Assembly (NCBI GenBank): GCA_902805475.1 | Contig: CADCSX010000009.1 | Location: 2,277,389-2,341,388 of the forward strand | Length of the DNA: 64,000 nt | Direction: 5' to 3' | Source: Entonaema liquescens | Lineage: Eukaryota > Ascomycota > Sordariomycetes > Xylariales > Xylariaceae | In this document: in pieces, positions 23,657-35,939 of the stretch | Position numbering within the stretch: the first letter of the stretch is position 1 | Layout of the letters: every line of letters begins with the position of its first letter | Notes under the pieces: model-generated | What the model saw: the letters and a program-made list of their open reading frames with translations, nothing else | What the model was told of the DNA's origin: nothing | Database searches by the model: none | Translations under genes and position numbers: made by a program

Positions 23657-24176
23657 TATGAGGTACTGTTGCTAGCAGCTACGTCGAGACTATAGGTGTA
23701 GATGGGGCTTGATCCGACTGAACCTTTGAAAATCTAACAAAAACCCCGCTTGGTAAAAGAGCCGTGAGATGTGTGTATCGAGCTTCATGTTGGCGTTGAG
23801 CAACGTTGGCAAGAATAAATCTAATAATTTCCTGGTCGAGGCTTCAGGGGTAAGGAGGCGCAGTTAGATGTGCAGGCCGAAGGATTGCAGAAGTGGGGAT
23901 CCAGTCCGAGCCCGCAAATGAGGAGAGCAAACAGTTCAAACCTAATCGGATTGTTCTCCTGTATGGGGCCTGTTTTACAAGACTCAGATATCATGTAAAT
24001 CCGAATTAACTCTCAAACAAGGTCAATGACATGATCAACAAGCAACTCTACTAAAACGGCAAAATTGAACTTTTATTACCCCTAGACTCAGATAATTAGG
24101 TCATGCAATATTAGAAAAGTCCAGTGACGAAGCTGCGTATGTTCCATGGCTCGCTCATGCACCATGCACCACCATC
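23657..24176. other. Intergenic region, regulator promoter
   Basis: 520 bp between the start codon of the Zn2Cys6 gene and the stop codon of the secreted-protein gene. Both are on the minus strand. No coding frame. Confidence 0.55.
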
Positions 24177-24846
24177 TTAGTCTCCGTTGTAGCGACCCTC
24201 GCCGGCACTCTTGAGTAGGACGTCAACAATCATGAAGTCGGTGGTGATAACAGCCGAGCCTACATCAGTTAACGACTAGCTAAATCATAAAGTTAGGTAC
24301 GTTAGACTACTTACCATCAGTCCATTTGACCTTCCAGGTGTCACGCCCATTCGGGAACGCCAGCCACTGGCCTTCGGCGTTGTTGGTAAGCTTGCCTTCC
24401 GCAAGTTGGAAAGTGTCCCACTGGGCAATGTTTCCATCGCCAGGCTTAACGGTGTGTGGGTTCACCATGTCGACGAGGGTCAACAGGTTAGGCGGGCCTA
24501 TAAGCCCAATGGAGTGGTCGACGATGCCCACTGGATATGTGTGTAGCTCGCTACAGCCCTCCTTTTCACTTTCTACGGTGTAAACCTGGATAGGGGAGAT
24601 ATCCTCCCCGTCGAAAACACCCAGAGTGTTATTCTTTAAAGAAAGGAAGCGGCCGTCGACTTTCTTGTTGGCCGGGCTATAGATATTGTTAGCCACAGGG
24701 AAAGAAATGAATTAGGAGTAAGGGTCGGTTTGCAATTACCAAGAGATTTGGAGTTCATAGAGGTCTAGTTGTCGTTCGACAATAGGAGCAGCGGAAGCGA
24801 AGGCGGCAAGGAGGCCGAGAGGGAGAAGACTGACAGGCCACTTCAT
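24177..24846 (-). CDS. Small secreted protein, unknown function
   Basis: Exons 24846-24740, 24676-24315 and 24259-24177 give 183 residues; introns are 63 nt (GTAATT..ATAG) and 55 nt (GTAAGT..GTAG). Signal peptide MKWPVSLLPLGLLAAFASA, then PIVERQ, a likely Kex2-like or propeptide site (no KR). The mature part has only two Cys (ISCPAN and EGCSEL) and repeated beta-like units (GRFLSLKNNTLGVFDG, GQWLAFPNGRDTWKV), suggesting a compact beta fold. It ends SAGEGRYNGD. It could be a cell-wall or host-interacting protein. No known family recognised. Its start codon is 256 bp from the edge of the LTR retrotransposon, so the element sits in or next to its promoter. Confidence 0.78.
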
Positions 24847-25102
24847 TGTGATTTTGGTTGAATGAGGTTGATGTTATAGGATTAGGGAGTTGTGATGTGA
24901 TGTGAAAGTAGGAGGTAGAACTATGGTTAGGTATGTTCTTGTTTCTGCTGATGACTTAAGATGTGTCGTGATAATGGAAACTTATTCGAATTAGGGGAGA
25001 GGAAACTGGTGAATTTATGTTCTTTCCAATTGGAAGGGGCTAAGGTATATGATGGTGACAGAAGGTACAAGAGAGCCAAGGCAAAACTCAAAACTCAAAA
25101 CT

Positions 25103-25307
25103 TGTCAAGGATCTAAGGATAACTAATCAGAATTAGGGATAAATCTACAGTACATATCATATATAAAAGGCGCTCCGCGCCCTTGCTATTAATTAAGAGG
25201 TTAAGTGTTAATAAATTACCATTACTATCTACTACCACACAGTAGTCACGTTGTTATTTCCTATATTTACTTTATATATAACCTTATTTACAAGTTTATT
25301 TTTAATA
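25103..25307 (+). repeat. 5' LTR (205 bp)
   Basis: Aligns end to end with 32492-32696 without gaps. Shared core: TATAAAAGGCGCTCCGCGCC near 25163-25182. The outer (left) part is nearly unmutated. The inner (right) part shows mostly C-to-T and G-to-A differences from the 3' copy, for example ...TTTATTTTTAATA against ...CTCATCTCTGACA at the ends. TATAAAAGG may be the TATA box. Confidence 0.93.
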
Positions 25308-27399
25308 GTTTAACGCTTTTACCCATCAGCGTAAACCGTTTACTAAAAACAACGTAATATTTAAATTAATAAAAAAAAATAATTTGATTAGCAAAAAGTT
25401 GAATAACCGCGGCAAACATAATGTTACCTAATAATATAATAGCAAATACGTTATAAATACCTAATAACCAACCAGTAAGTAACGTAAATCTTATATCAAT
25501 AGAGTTAATGTCAACGGCTTTATCAATAACCTTATAATAAGATAGCGCTAACCTCAAAGCTTTCACAAATCAAAAACTTAACAAACAATTACAAGAATTA
25601 GAAAAACAATATAAAAAAAAAAGGAAAATCGAACAATTAACGGCTTTAAAAAAAGGCCGTAACCTTATTGTAAATCATAAAAAAAAAAAACCGAAAAAAA
25701 ATAATTGTAATAAAAACCCAACATCGTACAAACTCTCCCTCCCGAATATATAATATAAAAAAAAAAAAGACAAAACAAGAGCAAAACTAATCGCCTTCAT
25801 CGCTAAACTAAAGGTATAATTCCCTTTAAACCATTACCAAACAGACTTAAAAAAGATAATGTTTATAACAGCTTACTTAACAAGAAAAGCCGCGCGGCAA
25901 TAACACCGCTACCTCGATACCGAACAAAAAGAATTAAAAAAATATACTTAAAAAAAAATAAAAAAGTAATTCCGAAATATAGTTAAAAATAAAAATGCGT
26001 AGGTTTTTAACGTATTTATAATAATATAAAAACTCCGCCAAAAAATTAATAAACCGTTTACTTTTTTTTTAAACAAATATAAAATATTAAAAATAAAAGA
26101 CTTAAAATATTATTTCGAAAAGACGAAAATATTTAATTTGCTAATTTATTTTATTTTAAAACTAAAAATAAAATGTGTTAAAAACTCTATCCCGGAAATT
26201 AAAAATAAATTAAAAAACTGAATTAAATTGTTTAAACTTATTATATAAAGATAAAAGAAAAAAATAAAAAGTAAAAAAAATAAAAAAAAAAAAAAAACCG
26301 AAAAAGGGATAGTTAATAAATGGGTTGCGAATATGCCATCCGAATAATTATTTGAAATTAAAGTAAAATAATTTTTTTAATAAGGATTAAATATATAATT
26401 GGCTCGCCATTTGCTTACGGCAATCTAAGGAATACGTTTTATATAAAAAATAAAAATATTTCAAGTATAATTACCTTAAAATAATATGCTAAAAATATAA
26501 CAACCTAGAATATTTAATAAATTATTACCTAAAAAAGAAAAATAAAAAAATAATAAGAAACATAAATTAAATATTAATATTAAGTAAAGGAATGTAAGAT
26601 TTATAATAAAGGTTTACCTTAATTTATATTAAATTTAAAATAACAATAAAATTGTAAATAAGGCGTAAATGAATTACTTTATAAACCTTAATAAATATAA
26701 GAGTAAATTTTAATTTAATTTAAGTAAAATATGTACCCCTAATAATAGCAATAAAGTTCCTATTAAGAAAAAATCTAAAAAGCTTTTTTAAAATAAGTAA
26801 AATATTAACCCGGTACCCTACACTTATAAAAACAAAAAATAATTAAGGTATCATCCATAATATCCCTAACAAAATAAAAATAATAAACTAAAACTTTGGC
26901 TACAACGTTATTTTAAGAATGCCTTAACTTACAAATACCAACGCAATTTTAAAAAGACGGTACCGAAAATAATACTATCATATTGACGTAACAAAAACCT
27001 ACTTAATACAAAGGAAAAAAGAGATCAAAAAAACCTTCAAAAAAGTAAAAGAGGTAGTTATGTTAGCGCTAAAAACAATAAAAAAAATCGATATTCGCAG
27101 GTAATATTTTAACTTACGAAAAAACAGTAACAAAATTACGATCCCACTTAAATATAAAAAATATACAAAAATTTTTAACGTTTCCAAAGTCTCTATTTTC
27201 CCGGAATACCAACAATAAAACCACCTTATCAACTTCGAAAAAAAGAAAAACCTTTTATTTAAATTAATATATTTTTTAACAGAAACGGAATTAAAAAAAT
27301 TAAGGAAATACATAAACAACATTTTACAAAAAGAATAAATATAACTATTTAAAAACCCCATTAATACCTTAATACTATTTATCCTTAAATTAAATGGTA
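25308..27399 (+). pseudogene. Relic gag/protease region
   Basis: 2.1 kb between the 5' LTR and RT, the place of gag and protease. A lysine-rich stretch (QLQELEKQYKKKRKIEQLTA near 25586) can be read in a frame different from pol, compatible with separate gag and pol frames. No zinc knuckle or protease DSG motif is certain. Heavily RIP-altered. Confidence 0.55.
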
Positions 27400-30300
27400 A
27401 ATTATAATTATATATAAATTATAAAAGATTTAATAAAATTACCTATAAAGATAAAACGGTTTTACTATTAATTAATAAAATTTTAAATAAGTTATCCGAA
27501 ATAAAATATTTTACGAAATTAAATTTAAAAAATGTGTACCACCAACTACGTATCCGTAAAAGAAATAAATAAAAAATAACGTTTTAAACAAAATATAAAT
27601 ATTTTGAATATCTTATAATATTATTTAAATTATTTAACGTTTTAATATCGTTCTAAAATTATATTAACTACGTATTTGTAAATCTAATAAATATAATATA
27701 TATAATTTACCTTAACAATATCTTAATTTATTTAAAAAATAAAAAATAACATATCTGGAATATTTGTAACATCTTAACCTAATTATAAAAATAAAAATTA
27801 TACGTTAACCCTTAAAAATGTAAATTTTATATAATAAAGGTAACATTCTTTAACTTTATAATTATAATTAAAAGAATAAAAATGGATTAAGACAAAATAT
27901 CCGCAATTACAAAATAGCCACAATTTACTAACGTTTATAATATATAAACGTTCTTAGGTTTTGCAAGTTTTTATAAAAAATTTATTAAAAACTACTTGAA
28001 ATTAATTATTCCATTAATAAACTTATTAAAAGATAATAAATAACCTAACTTCGAATTAAATAAAGAAATAATAAAAATGTTTAAAACTTTAAAAAAAAAA
28101 TTCATAAAAACCTTTATATTTAAATATTTTAATATATAGTTATTTATAAAATTAAAAATGGACACCTTATAATAAATAATTAGAATAATATTATTTTAAA
28201 AATATAATAATAAATAATATCTTATAATTTTCGCGTTAAAGAAGTTGTGAAAAGTTAAAGTAAATTATATAACGCTTAACGTGAAAATGTTAATAATAAT
28301 TGACACATTTAAAAAATAAAAATATTACCTAATCTACTTATTAAAAATGGTAGAAATAATCATTAACCATTTAAACCTACAATACTTAATAAATAAATCG
28401 AAATTAAGTAATAAGTAAATTTAATAAATAAAAAAATTAGCAAGTTTTAATTTTTAAATTATATATAAATTAAAAACCTTAAATCTAACCGATAATATAT
28501 TATAATAACCAAATTATATAAACATAAAAAGGAAAAACAAAATTAAATAAAATATATTACCAAAGTTTTAAAGAAAATTTTAAAATAGCCAAAAAATATC
28601 TTAACCAATAATTAATAATTTAAATATATATAAATAAAAAATAATTATAAAAGTACATACTTTACTATTAAATATATATAATATTGGAAAAAAAATATTA
28701 CCAAAATTCTTAAAAAGGTTTAAAAATAATTAAGGGATTTTAACAACAATAAGTAATAACGGCATAACCGAAACAGGAAATAAAGGAAATTGACCAACAT
28801 CTTATAAATATAAATACGTGCTAACAACCTTAAAAAATATTAAAGATTTAAACGCATCATTTTTAAAAAAAATATATAAGGAATAAATGTTTAATAAATA
28901 TATCCAATTAAAAATTTAATAATAACGAAAAAATTGCAATATAATTATGTTATTTTGGATAAGAAAAAATGGATTATTAAAATTTAAAGGTAAAATATAT
29001 ATTTTCCTAACGTTAAAAAAAAAAATGTTATATAATTATTATAATACGGCGTTATTAAATTACTAAAAAATTGTAAAAACAATTTAGTGAATTGCAAATT
29101 ATTACTATTAAAATAGTTTAAAGAAAGATATAAAATGTTATATAAATATTTATATTATATATTAAAAGATTAAAACATAAAGATATTTACTTTACAATAA
29201 ATTAAACTCTTTACTTATACCCAACAACCCAAATAAAAAAATTTCGTTTAATTTCATTACCAAATTACTAGCGTCTTCAATACGAATAAGGAAAAATTGC
29301 AATAATATATTAATAATTATTAATAAGTTTTCCAAATACGCATTATACATACTTGTAACAAAAAAATTTATAATTTTAAACTTAATAAATATATTTTTTA
29401 AATATATTTTTAAATATATAAGTTTGTTAAAAGAAATTGTTTTTAATAAGGGATTATTATTTATAAATAAATTTTAATTAATACTTTACCATAAATTTGC
29501 AATAACCCAATAATTAAATATGTTATTTTACTTATAAATAAATGGATAAATTAAACGTCAAAACCAAAATCTAAAATACTACTTATAAATTTTTTACAAT
29601 TATAAATAAAATAATTAAGCTAAAAAATTAATATTGATTAAATAAATATATAATACCTTAATATATTTAACGTATAAATAAATTCCAACATATATTTATA
29701 TAAACTTTTAACTTAAAGGTTTTATCAATTTAATAACGTTACAACTTAAAAAAAACGCGCAAAAAAACGTAAAAATAATTAAAAAAATATACAAAATAAA
29801 ATTTATTACGGTTAAACTACTTAAAATATCAAACAAAATATATACAAAATAATATAATAAAAAACGGTTTAAATAAATATTTAAAAAAAAGAATAAAATC
29901 CTAATATTTATAAAGCATATAAATTAAAAACGATTTAATAAAAAATTAACAAATAAATATTTAAACCCATTTAAAATAATTAAAATAATAAGAAAACATA
30001 ATATAACTTATAAATTAAAATTACCTATACGTTATAAAATATACAACATATTTAATATAAATTATTTAAAATTATATATTAAAAAACTTAGTAAAAAACT
30101 AACGGAATAATTAATTATATTAGTAAATGATAATAAATTTATTATAAAAATAATTTTAAAACATAAAAAATTAAAAAAAAATAAACAATATTTAATTAAG
30201 TGGTTAAATTATAATAACATTAATAATTTTTAAGAAAAAGTTAAAAATATCTTAAAAAAACTAAAAATTGTATACGAATAAAAATTATAAAATAAAAAAA
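27400..30300 (+). pseudogene. Relic pol: reverse transcriptase, integrase, chromodomain
   Basis: One frame carries RT FTKLNLKNVYHQLRI (27510-27557; functional form has D and R where N and K now stand), the RT active-site relic YLNNILIYLKN (27708-27737; from a YLDD box, with Asp-to-Asn and Ser-to-Leu changes), the integrase core relic ISFNFITK (29241-29264) with INKFSKYALYI after it, and the chromodomain relic QYLIKWLNYNN (30186-30218). The distances 195, 1728 and 2673 nt from the first are all multiples of three, so no net indel has shifted the frame. Stops in between come from Trp/Gln/Arg codons altered by transitions. No active protein can be made. Confidence 0.85.
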
Positions 30301-32491
30301 AGATTATAAGAATTTAATGTTAATATTAATTTTTAATATCAGTTAATAAATTTATTATAAATTAATTATTACCCGGAAAAAAAACAAGAAAATCTTCTTT
30401 AATTTTAAAATTAAAATTTTATTTTTTAAAATTATAACTTTATAAAAAATTAATTACAAAATTACATATAAGAAAAATATTATTTATTATAATATAAAAA
30501 TAAATAAAATAATTAAAAATATTACGCACTTTACTTAAGATAAATATGTTGTGGGTAAGTTATGATTTTACTCTTTTAACAACTTTAATTAAACACTTCT
30601 TACGATCTAATTCTGTAACGTAACGATTTTGCTCCGCACGAATACCACTTTTGTTTCGCGCTTATTTCGCAATATTCAAAACCTTTTTCAAGTTATCTTA
30701 AACTTAAATAATAATATTTTAAAAAAATTAACAAAAAATAAATAAAAATAAAAAAACTAAAATTACAAATTTATTAAATAAAAATTAAGATATTATTTAA
30801 TAATTAATTATATTTTTTTAATAACTTTTTTAATTTTGTTATAAATAAATTATAAGATTTTTTTACTTTATTATAACATTAATATTTAGTTAAAATATTT
30901 AAGTGGTAATAGGTTAGTAAAAAACGAAGGTAAATAAAGGGATAAATATATTTGTGGCGGATATGTAACACATTTTTTTAATATCGGGCTTTTAATGAAC
31001 ATATACGTAATAATAACGTTAATAAGTTATTGGACGTAATTAATTAGGTATAATAAAAGTGATATAAAAAAAAAAGAAACAAGGTTAGAACGGAAAAAAT
31101 AACGAGGTAGTTACGTATTAAATATTATATTTATATAAAATAAATATATTTATAAAATAAAAAATTTATTATAAGATAATATAATTTATTTCCGGAATAA
31201 AAAAAGTAAATAATAATATAAGTTTATTTTTAGTAGAATAACTGTTTATTAATTATGGATTATAAATGGCGTATAAAATAGTATAAGATATAAGAATGTT
31301 AAAAGAAAATTAATGGAAAATACCTTAATTATTACTTAACTTATTGGCTTTATTATTAACTTCCACATTAACATTTTTGTTAAAACCACCATTATTGTCC
31401 TTAATCTCGTTATTGTTTTTTATTTAAAATATATTTCGATATTATAAAATAATAAATTAATAAATAAATTAAACGAAATGATAATAAGATATTTATTAAT
31501 AATTTTCTTATACATAATAAAAAATCGATTTAAAAAGTTAATTATTACTTGTTAAACGGTTAATAAAACTTTAAAAACATAACTAGCTTGCTTAACCACT
31601 TAGGTAATTTGTTCCGTAACCTAAGTTATATAATCTTAAAATAATAAGTAACGCTCTTAACTTTCTATTGTTTTTTCGTTAGTAACTTTAATAAAACGGG
31701 TGGTAAAAAGTTATTTTTTACTTTTCTTACCTTAAAAAACCTTTTTTACTTAGATTTAAACGTCACAAATTTCCGATTATCAAACAATAAGTTAATCGTA
31801 AACCGATAAATAATACGTAAAGGTAAACTTATAATAATAATATTATTATACGCATTTAAAAAACGCCAAAAGTTTATTCCATAAAATTTTAAGATATTAA
31901 TGGATTAGCAAGACACATAAACAAGTAAAATAAAATAAAAATAAAAAAAAAAATTACGTTATTATAAATCTTACCCTAGTAATAGTAATAAGTACATTTA
32001 ATTAATATAATTATTTAATAAATTAATAGCTATTGTTTAAAAAACGAAAAAATATGTTAAATATACAATTATCTTTTTTATAATAACGTAACAACTGTTT
32101 TTTTTAACTTTTCTAAACTATAAAAAAAGCCAAATAATAATAATAAAAGATAAAACAAAAAACCATAATAATAATATAAATAATAAAATAGTAACTACGT
32201 TAATATTAAAAATAATAAACAGAAAATAATAATAAAGGAAATAATATAATTATTATTAAAAAATAACGTAAAAAAAATAATAAAAAAAAAGTAATAATAT
32301 ATACGTAAAAAATTAACACCAAAAATAAAGGAATTACAAAACAATTTACGCCATTTTTACAAAATTTTCATAAAAAACGTAAATATTTCACTCGAACCCG
32401 CCAAACACCTTTAACACCACTATAACTACCCCGCAACAACAAAAATAACATATTATTCCTAAAAACAAGAGCACTCGGAAAGAAAAAACTT
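30301..32491. other. Unassigned 2.2-kb segment between chromodomain and 3' LTR
   Basis: The chromodomain normally lies near the end of the element, yet 2.2 kb follow before the 3' LTR. Base composition changes: T increases, and stretches near 30560-30700, 31330-31430 and 31590-31830 keep more C. This suggests a different coding strand or a nested insertion. No motif recognised on either strand. It ends with the AAGAGCACTCGG and AAAGAAAAAACT purine tract just before the LTR. Confidence 0.5.
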
Positions 32492-32696
32492 TATCAAAAG
32501 TCTAAAAATAGCTAATCAAAATTAAGGATAGATTTATAATATATATCATATATAAAAGGCGCTCCGCGCCCTCGCTACTAATTAAAAGGTTAAACATTAA
32601 TAAATCACCATTACTATCTGCTACCACACAGCAGCCACGCTGCTACTTCCTATATTCACTCTACGTATAACCTTACTCACGGGCTCATCTCTGACA
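32492..32696 (+). repeat. 3' LTR (205 bp)
   Basis: Ungapped copy of 25103-25307. Here the inner (left) half is mutated (G-to-A and C-to-T) while the outer (right) half keeps the C-rich original, ending TGACA. Confidence 0.93.
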
Positions 32697-34171
32697 AAAC
32701 AAAAAAAAAAAAAAAAAAAAAAAAAAAAGCAAATTAGATTAAAGGTATGTACTAATCTACATGTGTGTAGGCAATCACGTCCCAGTATCTACAAAAGTAT
32801 TTACGGCATGTATATAGAACAGGTGGTCCTTCCACCCTCGCATTTCGTATGTCGACGTCAGAGTAGAAAAGTACATACATCATAAAGTGAAAGGTACGAT
32901 TGTATCACGATTTGATCAGGGGGATCACCACACGTCTCACACCACATGTAGAAATTTTATATAAGATGGATGACACCCAAGAATTCTAGCCCGTGCGAGC
33001 AACTATACGTATCCTTATCGTTCTGGATCTCGGATATCTCAAGTTGGAAGTTTTCCAAAAGGGCCCAAGTAATTAGGAGTACAAGATACCTAGGACATAC
33101 TATGGTACCTGGTCATATACTAATTTTAGCTTACAATCGACCCAATAGGCTCCTTAGCCCGCTGCAGGGTAGCATGATCTACCGCTAAATTCCCCAGAAT
33201 TACAGTCTCTGGAATCATTTCAACACTTCAACCGTAGGCTAAATCAACACCAACGCCAAGCATCACAAAAAGCATCACCAAGTAACCCCAAGCATCCCCC
33301 GCAATAACTCTGTATTTCCTGGAATAGAATAATCCAATTTATCATTCCCTTCCATCGACTTCTCTTATTCCGCTACCACGGTTCCAGAAGCTGTCAGAAT
33401 GTGTAAAAAAAAAAAAAAAAAATACCCACAATCCCCGATGTTATCCGCTCTTCTACAAACGTCCATAACTTACAACTCGGAGACATGGCCGACTGAGACA
33501 AACCCCGTTCGGCGGAAGCGGAACACGCCTCCGTCTATACGCTTTTTATACCGACATATACAGTTACTAGCCTACCTCATTTCTATTTCTATCTTGGAAT
33601 TCACTTGGGTTGCATCTCCCCCGGAAGAATATAATCAGAGTAGGGATGGTATTTGATCCTTGGCTACCCAGAAACAAAAACAGGAACAAAGATCTCGATT
33701 CATTCTCTACATCATCCGTCTACTTCTAGAATATATGATCTGGGTATATCCGCCTATGTTGCACTACCTATTATTAGGTTATCCATATACTCCGTTGGAT
33801 ACTAATGGCTTCAGATACGATATGCATATACTGCCAACGGGAAGATCATCTTTCTATGTAAGTTGACTATAGAAACTTTTCCTCGCAAACCCCAGTGGAC
33901 ATTGCATTGGTTGAGAGCAAAAACTCCCAATACGTATATGATAAAATATCTACGTGTAGTTATGGCTAGTCATTTGTTTATTTTGCTTGAAGGAATATTT
34001 CAACGAAATCAAGTATGTCGTTGGAATGCGTGCTTGGTCCGATCTGGAATGTCGACAAATTCCATCGAGAAACAACACCAAGCATGGCTCCCTTTTCTTC
34101 ACGCACTCGGCTTCTTCTATGCTGGGCCATGAGGATCAAGACCTCACGCCGATTTCTTACAACATGAGCCA
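32697..34171. other. Intergenic region with poly(A) tracts
   Basis: An A-rich run (AAAAC, then about 28 A) follows the 3' LTR directly at 32697-32728; a second A run is at 33405-33422. Between them are short frames without motif. The last 300 bp hold frames overlapping the next gene's leader (33863-34132, 33987-34253), which could include an upstream exon; none improves the model. Confidence 0.5.
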
Positions 34172-35697
34172 ATGGCTGCGTCTCGCATCACTTCACATCA
34201 TGCCTCCAAGCAGGAACTGCCGCGACGTGGACGTACAGGACACATGTCCTTGAGTCTCGCGTTGGCCTTGAAGGACAGTGCACTTGGAACAACGCCATTG
34301 AGCCACCAGCAGACTTTCGCGTCTTTGCTCAAAGCAGATGCTCCTTATGTTGCTGCTGCCATCCCACGCATCTTCGCCACTATTGGCGCGTCGATAATCA
34401 GCCGACGACGAGAATCGAGTTGGGCTGAGCTACGGGGGGTAACCTGTTACTCCCTGCTTTCACTTCTCCAGCTACAATTGTTTCTCTCTATCTCTGTACT
34501 ATGGCTGGTAATCCCAGGCTTGGCCCTTTTACCTTGGTTAGGCTTACAGGCCACTCTCATTTGGATTCTCATCCGGTCTATTAACGGTGGGTCTCGACCT
34601 TCGAGAGTCATCACTGAGAGGTTCCAAGAAGACATCCCAAGCGGCAAAGAACAGCATTTCGATTGGTTTGTTGTCGGTGGCTTTATGCACGATGATCACA
34701 AGTGCCAGGAACTCGCATCAAAACTGACGAGAATATTTGGTCATGATATGCACGTCTTCCCGGCTTATGGACTTGGCTTCTTGTTTGACACTATACTTTT
34801 TTATCTCCAAAGAAGCCTCCATATCCCTACATCGAGGTCTGTGAACCTCTATAATTCCGTTCGCGCAAGCCTCTTGAAACCAGAAATAAAGGGTGTCCGC
34901 GTCCTGGCGCACAACACGGGGTCACTGGATGTCTCGTGGCTACTCGCCCGCCTTTGCGCCGACTTTCCTGCTGGGGATCGACTGGGAAAGCTCCAAGTGT
35001 TCACATTCGGCGCTGCATCGACAGAGATGACCTTGCCTCTTGGGTATGCCTCGTACCAACGACCCGAGGTTGACGCGGGTTCCCTTTACCCTTCAGTCAC
35101 CCACTTTGCTTTCGCAGACGACCCATTCGCACAAATTGGCGTGCTTCTTGGGATCCGCCGGAGGTTAGAAGGTCGCTTCGTGGGTAGTTTATACACCATT
35201 CATACCACTACCCCAGTTCCAGCAAAGTCTCCTTAGTATCCTGCAGTCGCCACTACACCTTAGATGACTACTTTGATGCTCTTATACCCGAAGGGAATCC
35301 TCGACTTGGTGTTCTCGGCCAAACATGCAAGATAGATCGCGAATTGAGTGAAATGCGAGAGCTAGCAGCTCTAGCACAAAGCGTTACGAACGAGCGGTTG
35401 AGAACGCGCAGGGAACGTTTGAGCTGGACTGCACTCGGGACAATGGCAAGTACTGTGTCGGGTGGACATGGGGGACATGATGATAGATCGCAGCCTTTCT
35501 CGTTAGAAGAGGTTAGGAAAGAAGGCAGGTCTTTGGAAGGGCTCAGAGGCTATGAAAACAATCCACTTGTCAATGCGGTGAATGACTCTAGGCATCGCAT
35601 ACGTTCTAAGAAACATGTGTTTAGTGGAAAGCCCATGGCAAATACCGAGGCTCCGCGCGCGAATAGTAGGAAGTATAAATACTCTTTTGATAAATAA
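34172..35697 (+). CDS. Two-TM protein with alpha/beta-hydrolase-like domain, unknown function
   Basis: Exons 34172-35183 and 35237-35697 join across a 53-nt intron (GTAGTT..TTAG), giving 490 residues. The join restores RFVVSCSRHYTLDDYFDAL. The start may instead be Met25 at 34244 (MSLSLALALKDSALGTTPLS). Residues about 92-135 form two hydrophobic segments (starting CYSLLSLLQLQLFLS and LALLPWLGLQATLIW). The soluble part starts FDWFVVGGFMHDD and resembles an alpha/beta hydrolase. The expected nucleophile elbow reads LAHNTGSLD near residue 247, with Asn where Ser is usual, so it may not be a hydrolase. A later FTFGAAS strand and an RHY...DYFDAL segment could supply Asp and His. The C-terminal 120 residues are charged and disordered. 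No named family. Confidence 0.75.
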
Positions 35698-35939
35698 TGT
35701 CTAGTAATCCACCATACATCATCGTAGTTAGTAGTAGTAATAGTAAAAGTAATATCATTCTCTAGGTGGCATAGCTCTGATATCACAATGTGAGGCATCT
35801 ACCTAGCATAATCGCGACCGCACGTAGAAGAGTAGGTAGGAGGGGCCCTCGGGAATTTACTAGACATCATCAACAACTAGGAATACCCGCATACATCTTG
35901 TACATAGAAGTAGCAGCTTGAATATCGTATGTAGTCCTT

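Larger units (their letters stand above)
25103..32696 (+). mobile_element. RIP-degraded Ty3/gypsy chromovirus LTR retrotransposon
   Basis: A 7.6-kb element bounded by two 205-bp LTRs that begin TGTCA/TATCA and end TGACA/TAATA (RIP-altered). The interior is strongly AT-rich but keeps recognisable pol: RT, integrase core and a C-terminal chromodomain all fall in one plus-strand frame. The order RT, integrase, chromodomain identifies a chromovirus (Ty3/gypsy, Metaviridae). A purine-rich tract (about 32477-32487) precedes the 3' LTR. The five-base flanks are AAACT and AAACA, matching at four of five, so the target-site duplication is not clean. Differences from a normal pol are mainly C-to-T and G-to-A changes creating stops, the RIP pattern. 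The element is dead. Confidence 0.9.

Noticed and set aside
18786..24846. Secondary-metabolite gene cluster
   Set aside because: No polyketide, peptide or terpene synthase, no P450 or methyltransferase; only a cupin, transporter-like protein and regulator.
26999..27361. 120-codon minus-strand frame, and similar frames at 43842-44084 and 48986-49195
   Set aside because: Antisense or chance frames in AT-saturated DNA where stop-free stretches of Phe, Leu, Ile, Asn and Lys codons arise easily.
32697..32728. Poly(A) after the 3' LTR as evidence for a processed or LINE insertion
   Set aside because: A single A tract with no element attached; other A/T runs occur at random nearby.
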